From positions 1 through 19,260 of the forward strand of contig JAITBC010000061.1 of assembly GCA_031283785.1 (NCBI GenBank): a stretch of 19,260 bases of DNA. The letters are read 5' to 3'. Within the stretch, counting starts at the first letter, position 1, and every line of letters begins with the position of its first letter. The notes under the pieces were generated by a model, which saw only the letters and a program-made list of their open reading frames with translations, had not been told where the DNA came from and ran no database searches. Positions 13,380 through 19,260 of the stretch are shown here, piece by piece. The position numbers and the translations under genes are program-made. The DNA is from Tannerella sp. GTDB lineage: Bacteria > Bacteroidota > Bacteroidia > Bacteroidales > Tannerellaceae.

Positions 13380-16073
13380 TTAAAAAGTTAGTTTTAATCC
13401 GATATTTTTCAAGCTGTAAGTCGGTTCGGGTCCAAGGTTCGCCGGATCGGCATCTTTGATATGATCAAAAGAAAATAAGTCATAAGCCCTGACGTATAAT
13501 TGGGCATTTTTAATTCTCACATTCCTCAAAGTCTTTTCCGGGAAATCATATCTGAGTTCCACGTACCTGAGTTTAACAAAATTACCGTTTACAAGCCACA
13601 GGTCATTCGACCGGTAATTATTCTTATTATCCAAAGTCGTTAATCTCGGTAAGGTTGCATTTCCTTTATTTGCCTCAGTCCATCTTCCTTCCGTTGCATT
13701 TATCGCCAGATTACGCTGACTGTAGAACCCCCAGAAGCAGCTTGTATTCAGGTATACGGAACGGTTGGCCACGCCGTTGAACAAAGCTTCAACAGTAAGG
13801 TTTTTGTAGCTTACTGAAGGATAAAATGCAAATGTAATCTCCGGGATCCAGCTTTTACCGATGGCAATTTCATCAAACTCGTCTATAATCCCGTCGTTAT
13901 TCCGGTCTTTGTATTTAATATCTCCGGGTTTAACTTCCGAGAACAACTGTTTCGGGCTATTTTCTATATCTGCCTGGTCCCGGAAAAAGCCAAGTGTTTC
14001 CAGTCCGAAATACTGTCCGATCGGCTTGTTTGTCCTTTCGAGGTATGTATAGGCACGCGGTATCTCATTCATTTCAATTATTTTCGATTTATTAAAATTA
14101 AAGAATCCGCCGATATCCAGGGCAAAATCGTTTATTTTATAGTTGTAATCCAGCGTGGTCTCAATGCCGTAAGTTCTCACTTCGCCTTTGTTATCATAGG
14201 GAAGAGCGATACCAATCATACCGGGAACTTTTCCGGAGCGGGATACCAGGATATCGCTTCTCTTGTCGACGAAGAAGTCTATGCCTATATTGAATTGACC
14301 GTTTAAATTTACGTCGACGCCAACATTGGATTTTAAAGAATTTTCCCATTTTGCGCCGGGATAGGCCGGCATCCCTTCGGCAATGCCGCCTTGCCACGAA
14401 TTGTCGTTTCCTAAATTGTATCCGCCATCCCATTTATAAGATTGAAAATACATAAATTTGTATTCATTCGACACATAATCGGAGCCTGTTAATCCGATAG
14501 AAGCTCTCAATTTAAGCAACTTTACAAAGTCGCTTTTAAAATAATCTTCTTCCGAAATCAACCATCCTGCCGCAAGAGCGGGGAAAAAACCGAATCTTTT
14601 ATCCTGAGCAAAATTTTGAGACCCGTTATAGCCCATAACAAGATCGGCAAAATATTTATTTTGTTTTGTATAAGAAACTTGTCCATACGTCCCTACATTG
14701 GCTACATTCTGGTCTCTTCCGCTTGCTGTTTCCGAGGATTGCCTGAATCCGATCAATCCTGTAAGATGCGAATCGTCCCAACTTTTATTATAATCAAAAT
14801 AGATATCCGTTCCCATACTTCTCAATTGGGAGAAACCCGTACTGTACCTCAGTTCGCTCTCAAATCCATAACGATTTATTCCGCTTTCCGTCCTGTTTTC
14901 AGTCATAAAATCTTTCGCCCATGTGTCATTGTAAAGCCCCATATTAAGAATGTTGACTATTCCGTGGAATCGCAAACCGTCCAGTATGGCGTCTAAATCC
15001 TGGGTTAATTTGAAAGAAAAATTGAACGACCTCGTGTGTTGTTTCGAGTAACCGCTATTTGAGATCATCGCAAGCGGGTTATTCCTGTAAGTAGCGTTTC
15101 CTCCATATATCCCGTCGCCGTATACTCCCTTAATGATGGGCGGCATGGTCTGTAATGCATCGTATATTTCATAACTGGAATACCGCGGCGAATTCCGTTC
15201 ATAGATATAGCCTCCGACATCAGCTTTGATATTTGTTTTTTCAAATACCCGGATATCGAAATTAGAGCGGAAATTGAAGCGATCATGTTTTTCCTCTGAG
15301 GAATAATCATGCTTCAATCCCGTGTCTTTAAATAAACCTTTTCTGGAGAAGTAATCGGCATAAACGAAATATTTTACCACAGGACTTCCTCCCCGAACCG
15401 TCAAGCCGATTTTTCCCAAGGGAGCGGTGTTTTTCAATGCTTCATTATACCAGTCGGTATTCGGATAATACTCCGGGTTACCTTCTTTATACATGTTCCT
15501 TTCATTTTCGGAATAAAGTGCGGGAAGTCCGTCATTTTGAAGCGCTTCATTATAAAATCCAGTATATTCGTATGAATTAAAAAAACTTGGCTTTTCCATA
15601 AGCGTATTAAATCCGTAAGCGCCTTCTACTTTGATTACGGGCTTCCCGACAATCCCTCTCTTCGTTTTAATCGATAAAATCCCATTTGCCGATTTCTGCC
15701 CGAACAGGGCTGTAGATGCCGCATCTTTCATCAGCGTAACAGATTCTATCTCTTCAATATCTATATTGTCAATAAAATTTGAATTTATTTCAAATCCGTC
15801 CAACAGGAACATAACCGGTCCCTGGTTAACCGACGCATAGCCCCGCACTACATAATCATTATATCCGCTCAATCGCCCTTTTACAGCATCAAACAAAGAA
15901 AAAGAAATGGTTTTGGACAGTTTGTCCGTACCTAAGTAACTCACGGAATATATATTACTCTGCTCCGTCTTTTCCTGATCATATAAAAGAGGTATTTCTT
16001 GAGCCCTGACTGCAGAAACACTCATATAAACAAGTGCAACACATAGTATATAAATAGATCTTAAACTACTCAT
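13380..16073 (-). CDS. SusC/RagA-like TonB-dependent transporter lacking the N-terminal regulatory-like domain, pair 2
   Basis: 897 residues, shorter than the usual 950-1100 for SusC proteins. The signal peptide is residues 1-25 (ending AVRAQ). The plug domain follows almost at once (about 65-140): AVKGRLSG, YVVRGYAS, GPVMFLLDGFEIN, IEEIESVTLMKDAASTALFG, ANGILSIKTKRG. The CarboxypepD_reg-like (CNA-B-type) domain normally found before the SusC plug is missing. An in-frame stop (16092-16094) seven codons upstream of the ATG rules out a mis-chosen start. Residues about 145-897 are the beta-barrel, with a Ca-loop-like DRNNDGIIDEFDE near 720 and the end KNIGLKLTF, whose terminal Phe is typical for an outer-membrane barrel. 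It should import oligosaccharides into the periplasm with the SusD protein 11 bases downstream. A clear TonB box was not identified. No frameshift is visible. Confidence 0.93.
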   Translation of the reverse strand: MSSLRSIYILCVALVYMSVSAVRAQEIPLLYDQEKTEQSNIYSVSYLGTDKLSKTISFSLFDAVKGRLSGYNDYVVRGYASVNQGPVMFLLDGFEINSNFIDNIDIEEIESVTLMKDAASTALFGQKSANGILSIKTKRGIVGKPVIKVEGAYGFNTLMEKPSFFNSYEYTGFYNEALQNDGLPALYSENERNMYKEGNPEYYPNTDWYNEALKNTAPLGKIGLTVRGGSPVVKYFVYADYFSRKGLFKDTGLKHDYSSEEKHDRFNFRSNFDIRVFEKTNIKADVGGYIYERNSPRYSSYEIYDALQTMPPIIKGVYGDGIYGGNATYRNNPLAMISNSGYSKQHTRSFNFSFKLTQDLDAILDGLRFHGIVNILNMGLYNDTWAKDFMTENRTESGINRYGFESELRYSTGFSQLRSMGTDIYFDYNKSWDDSHLTGLIGFRQSSETASGRDQNVANVGTYGQVSYTKQNKYFADLVMGYNGSQNFAQDKRFGFFPALAAGWLISEEDYFKSDFVKLLKLRASIGLTGSDYVSNEYKFMYFQSYKWDGGYNLGNDNSWQGGIAEGMPAYPGAKWENSLKSNVGVDVNLNGQFNIGIDFFVDKRSDILVSRSGKVPGMIGIALPYDNKGEVRTYGIETTLDYNYKINDFALDIGGFFNFNKSKIIEMNEIPRAYTYLERTNKPIGQYFGLETLGFFRDQADIENSPKQLFSEVKPGDIKYKDRNNDGIIDEFDEIAIGKSWIPEITFAFYPSVSYKNLTVEALFNGVANRSVYLNTSCFWGFYSQRNLAINATEGRWTEANKGNATLPRLTTLDNKNNYRSNDLWLVNGNFVKLRYVELRYDFPEKTLRNVRIKNAQLYVRAYDLFSFDHIKDADPANLGPEPTYSLKNIGLKLTF

Positions 16074-16100
16074 AATTGAATTTTTATTTGATTAATGAAT

Positions 16101-17927
16101 CTAATTTGTTATCCCTTCAAGATTATCATCATCCCATCCGGGATTCTGAACCAGTCCATAACCTTTCATAACCTCGGCTCTGGGGAAAGGGAAAAAATAC
16201 CAGTATGGATTCCATACTCTTTTTTGTCCAAGAACAGTCAACGGATAATCAAACTTTTCAAGATCAAGAGTGCCGTCCCGGTTGTCTTTAATTTTTACGG
16301 CCCATATGGTTGTTTTATACAAATCGTCACGTTTCCACCTCCGTAAATCAAAATAACGGCTGTTTTCCAGCGACAGTTCCACCGCTCTTTCTTTCAGTAT
16401 CCTTTCGCGTAATTCTACCTTATCCGTTATTACCGGAATGTTGGGCATGCCGGCGCGTGCACGAACTCTTCCAATATACTCGTATATTTCCGGATGGGTC
16501 GGCCCATAGGCTTCATTCAAACATTCGGCATACATCAGATAGAGGTCGGCTAAACGCAAATAAGGCCACTGGAAAATACTCTGTTCACCGGCATTTCTGG
16601 GATGAAATTTCTTCATCAGATATCCGGTCGACCGTCCGCTGTTGGTTATCCAAAAACTTGATTCCAAATCAAACATATACTCATATCCGCTATATTCCGA
16701 ACCGTGCCATACTACCGTTTCATAAAAACGGGTATCCAGTCCTTCATACGGCTTTCGGGGATTATAACCCGAACTAGGGTCATCCTGCGGTAATCCTGTT
16801 GATCTCATGTCGTACATTTCGACCAGGTTATGCGTGATAACTCCTTTTTTCCACTGATTCGGGCGGAAGAATAAAGCGAACACATCCCCGTTGGGGACAT
16901 AATACTGGTTATTATAAAAAGCATGAGTTCCTATGATCAGTTCCGGCCGGCCTCTTTCGTAGCCGTTAAAAAGATTGTAATAATCATTATTAAAATCATC
17001 TCCATAATCGCCCGTCGACAGAAGCCCGAACTTACCCCTTTCAGCTTCGTCAATCGCAGCTTTACATGCTTCGGCGGCCTTCACCCAGAGATTAGGGTCT
17101 TCTTTCATAAAACAGATCATCAAATCGTGTTCTCCTTTTTTCGGATCGCTTGCCGGATAAGGATATGCCGGCGTCGAAGAGTTAAACAAAGGGCCGGCAG
17201 CAAACCAGTATGTCCTTGCTATCATCCCTAATGCGGCCGCTTTCGTCAGCCTGCCGGCCTGTTCAAGAGGCGGCATGGCCGACGGCAGATCGTCGACACA
17301 TTGATTCAGCATCGCCAGCAGGGAATCCATGTAAACGGCTAACGAAGGTCTCGGCGCTATTATTTCTTCATTCACCTCAAGAGCGTGGCCTACGAACGGA
17401 ACGGCGCCATAGTTTATAAACATTTGGTAATAATTGACGGCAGCTATCAAACGGGCTTCCGCTTGAATTTGCCTGATGTATGCATCACTTGCGCCGGGTA
17501 CGCGATCAATATTTCTCACCACCAGTAATGCCTTGCGAATATTTACGTAATAATCGGGGAACCACTGTTCTTTCGCCCTTTGGGCATCATCGCCGGCGGG
17601 CGTAATATAATTGGATATTGAAATATTTCCTTTATACCAATTCAGCGCCCCACCCCATCCTACTTCTCTTTCCGTAGCTATATCGGCCAGTTCGTCTATA
17701 AAAGAAGCATACACGGAATACCTGTTGTCCCAGCTTTCGGGTATGGGATACGGCAAACCTCTATATGCATCGGCCAGCGCTTTTTCAGCATTTATGATAT
17801 TGTTATATACCGAATCGACCGTAATATCGACACTGGGTGGTTTTTCTAAGAAATCGGAACAACCGGTATAAAAAGCGCCGTAAATTATCAACAAGGACGT
17901 GCTTGCAAAAGTTATTATCTTTTTCAT
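16101..17927 (-). CDS. SusD/RagB-like glycan-binding outer-membrane lipoprotein, pair 1
   Basis: 608 residues. The lipoprotein signal ends at lipobox YTGC (Cys23), followed by SDFLEKPP, the classic SusD mature start. Family marks: NAEKALADAYRGLPYP near 45-60, QAEARLIAAVNYYQMFINYGAVPFV (about 155-180), GRLTKAAALGMIARTYWFAAGPLFN (about 225-250), GYLMKKFHPRN, YLRLADLYLMYAECLNEAYGP (about 460-480), and the C-terminal block ERILKERAVELSLENSRYFDLRRWKRDD (about 510-537). It is preceded by the partial SusC-like gene (18-base gap) and followed by the second SusC-like gene (27 bases). It differs clearly from the other SusD-like protein in this locus, which suggests a second specificity or a different chain length or branch of the same glycan. 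It probably sits on the surface as the lid of the transporter encoded just upstream. Confidence 0.95.
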   Translation of the reverse strand: MKKIITFASTSLLIIYGAFYTGCSDFLEKPPSVDITVDSVYNNIINAEKALADAYRGLPYPIPESWDNRYSVYASFIDELADIATEREVGWGGALNWYKGNISISNYITPAGDDAQRAKEQWFPDYYVNIRKALLVVRNIDRVPGASDAYIRQIQAEARLIAAVNYYQMFINYGAVPFVGHALEVNEEIIAPRPSLAVYMDSLLAMLNQCVDDLPSAMPPLEQAGRLTKAAALGMIARTYWFAAGPLFNSSTPAYPYPASDPKKGEHDLMICFMKEDPNLWVKAAEACKAAIDEAERGKFGLLSTGDYGDDFNNDYYNLFNGYERGRPELIIGTHAFYNNQYYVPNGDVFALFFRPNQWKKGVITHNLVEMYDMRSTGLPQDDPSSGYNPRKPYEGLDTRFYETVVWHGSEYSGYEYMFDLESSFWITNSGRSTGYLMKKFHPRNAGEQSIFQWPYLRLADLYLMYAECLNEAYGPTHPEIYEYIGRVRARAGMPNIPVITDKVELRERILKERAVELSLENSRYFDLRRWKRDDLYKTTIWAVKIKDNRDGTLDLEKFDYPLTVLGQKRVWNPYWYFFPFPRAEVMKGYGLVQNPGWDDDNLEGITN

Positions 17928-17945
17928 CTTTTCATCAATTTAAGT

Positions 17946-19260
17946 TCAAAATTCAATGTTAACATTTAAATTATATACTTTCATCGTCGGATATGCCTGC
18001 GTCCTTCCCGATTTGGCTTCCGGATCGCAAACGGTCAGAGAAGTAAAAGTAAGAAGGTTTATGCCGTTCAGACCTACCCTCAAGTTTGTTATACCTAACC
18101 TGTTCAATAATGCCTTATCCCTGAAAGTGTATCCTAAATCAATATTTTTAAGCCGGATGTACGAAGCATCTTTTACCCACAAAGACGACGGCATATAGTT
18201 GTTGTGGTCTCTTGTCGGAAACGATATCAGTCGCGGATAAGTGGCCTTATCGGCTGTTTCCGGCGTCCAGCGTTCGTTCCATATATATTCCATCACGGGA
18301 CCGTCATTGATATAGGGTATTATAAATTCATCCGTCAATTCAATTGAAACTCTTGCCGCACCCTGGAATAGAAACACTAAATCAAAATTCTTATAATAAA
18401 GTCCGCCATTAATACCGTACGTTATTTCCGGGTATTTGGGATAACTGATTGCCGTAATATCTGCCGAATTGATAATCCCATCGTTATTGATATCTCTGTA
18501 TTTTACATCTCCGGGTTTGGTGCCCTCGTAATAAAGAGGTGAATTGTCAATATCCTCCCGATCTCTGAAAAACCCGGCAAATTCATACCCGAAGTGCTGA
18601 CCGACAGGCTTTCCTGTTTCCCATTGGTATTCGTAATGTCCTAACGGCTCATCGTTAAATATAATTTTATTCTTTGTATAGGCAAAGTTCCCTCCGATGT
18701 CATACCTGAAACCTCCATTAACCGTTTGCCCCCATTTGAGTTCCATTTCATAACCTTTATTGTTGACTTTTCCTAGATTCTGAGGAGGTAATGTTGCCGC
18801 CATAACAGCCGGCACCGATCTTCTGTTGATAAGTATATCTCTACGGTGTTCCGTAAAGTAGTCGAAAGCAAGGCGCAGCTTTTGGTTCAGGACTGACAAT
18901 TCGACGGCATAATTTTGTTTCTCCGCCACCTCCCATCCTACATCGGGATTTCCCAGACTGGACTCTCTTGCCCCCGGAGAGATAGAGGTGGATGTGCCGA
19001 AGAAGTATCCTCCGGTAAAGGCATAACGGTCCGGCAAATAATAAAACCGTTCACTGCCCAGATTATCTTTTCCCACCGTTCCATACGAATATCTGAATTT
19101 GAGATAGTTTATAAAAGGCATTTTTTCTTTAAATAAACGCTCTTCGCTGGCAACCCATCCGAAAGAAACCGCCGGAAATAAACCAAAGCGTTTTCCCGGT
19201 GCAAAATTTTCGGAGCCATTGTATCCCAGATTGAAATCGAACAAATATTTTAACATATAG
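17946..19260 (-). CDS. SusC/RagA-like TonB-dependent transporter, C-terminal part only (pair 1)
   Basis: The frame stays open to the window edge, so the 5' part of the gene lies beyond 19260; the first in-window ATG (19256) is internal, as it sits inside a conserved barrel segment. About 438 C-terminal residues are visible. They include LGYNGSENFAPGKRFGLFPA (matching NGSQNFAQDKRFGFFPA in the second SusC here), FKFRYSYGTVGKDNLG-type barrel strands, EFAGFFRDREDIDNSP, GDVKYRDINNDGIINSAD with its Ca-loop-like pattern, and a terminal LNVNIEF whose final Phe is usual for outer-membrane barrels. It imports glycan fragments together with the SusD-like lipoprotein encoded 18 bases downstream. Whether it has the N-terminal regulatory-like domain missing from the second SusC cannot be seen. 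Confidence 0.93.
   Translation of the reverse strand, partial: YMLKYLFDFNLGYNGSENFAPGKRFGLFPAVSFGWVASEERLFKEKMPFINYLKFRYSYGTVGKDNLGSERFYYLPDRYAFTGGYFFGTSTSISPGARESSLGNPDVGWEVAEKQNYAVELSVLNQKLRLAFDYFTEHRRDILINRRSVPAVMAATLPPQNLGKVNNKGYEMELKWGQTVNGGFRYDIGGNFAYTKNKIIFNDEPLGHYEYQWETGKPVGQHFGYEFAGFFRDREDIDNSPLYYEGTKPGDVKYRDINNDGIINSADITAISYPKYPEITYGINGGLYYKNFDLVFLFQGAARVSIELTDEFIIPYINDGPVMEYIWNERWTPETADKATYPRLISFPTRDHNNYMPSSLWVKDASYIRLKNIDLGYTFRDKALLNRLGITNLRVGLNGINLLTFTSLTVCDPEAKSGRTQAYPTMKVYNLNVNIEF

Larger units (their letters stand above)
3414..19260 (-). other. Polysaccharide utilization locus, apparently a single operon (5' end outside window)
   Basis: Eight same-strand genes follow one another: susC-like (partial), susD-like, susC-like, susD-like, GH16, GH50-like, GH50-like, DUF5107-TPR. 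Gaps are 18, 27, 11, a one-base overlap, 1, 39 and 67 bases. Nothing looking like an internal terminator or promoter was seen in these gaps. Two SusC/SusD pairs with endo- and possibly exo-acting hydrolases is the classical PUL layout. No regulator (HTCS, SusR, or ECF sigma/anti-sigma pair), sulfatase, GH117 or GH2 lies inside the window; such genes, and the promoter, would have to be upstream of 19260. The end of the locus is marked by a convergent gene at 3327. Confidence 0.85.

Noticed and set aside
17946..19256. Reading the first SusC-like frame as a complete gene with a start at 19256.
   Set aside because: The Met lies inside a conserved beta-barrel segment and the frame remains open to the window edge; the plug domain is missing, so the gene is simply cut by the window.

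Overview
The window looks like part of the chromosome of a Bacteroidota (Bacteroidetes) bacterium, probably of the order Bacteroidales. The evidence is two SusC/SusD-type glycan uptake pairs, lipoprotein signals on most of the enzymes, start sites with little Shine-Dalgarno character, and a TAnnTTTG-type -7 promoter element. The genus cannot be fixed from the sequence. No RNA genes, CRISPR arrays, transposases or phage genes are visible.

About 16 kb (3414 to past 19260, minus strand) is a polysaccharide utilization locus (PUL) that reads like one operon. In transcription order it holds: the C-terminal part of a SusC-like TonB-dependent transporter (cut by the window edge), its SusD-like lipoprotein, a second and unusually short SusC-like transporter, a second SusD-like lipoprotein, a GH16 lipoprotein endo-hydrolase, two diverged GH50/agarase-like lipoproteins (clan GH-A fold), and a large secreted protein with an N-terminal DUF5107 (mutarotase-like) domain and a long TPR tail. 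Gaps between genes run from overlap to 67 bases. Two junctions look translationally coupled (TAATG and TAATATG). The expected sequence of events is glycan capture by SusD, endo-cleavage by GH16 at the surface, TonB-driven import through SusC, and further trimming by the GH50-like enzymes. A beta-galactan such as agar or agarose is the best guess for the substrate because characterised GH50 enzymes are beta-agarases, but the GH16 subfamily cannot be assigned by eye and no GH117, GH2 or sulfatase is present in the window.

The left 3.3 kb is separate. A plus-strand NlpC/P60 lipoprotein peptidase gene (2764-3327) converges on the end of the PUL. Divergent from it is a minus-strand gene (2503 to beyond base 1) for a large secreted adhesin-like protein: signal peptide, novel N-terminal region, C-type-lectin-like domain with EPN and WND motifs, a DUF11-like beta-sandwich, then InlB-type beta-grasp repeats, the last ones being near-identical 107-residue units. 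This gene is open to the window edge, so it is easy to miss.

The points that most deserve a second look are the lectin/InlB-repeat adhesin, the SusC that lacks the usual N-terminal carboxypeptidase-regulatory-like domain, the paired but diverged GH50-like enzymes, and the DUF5107-TPR protein. I did not find clear evidence for a wholly new system.
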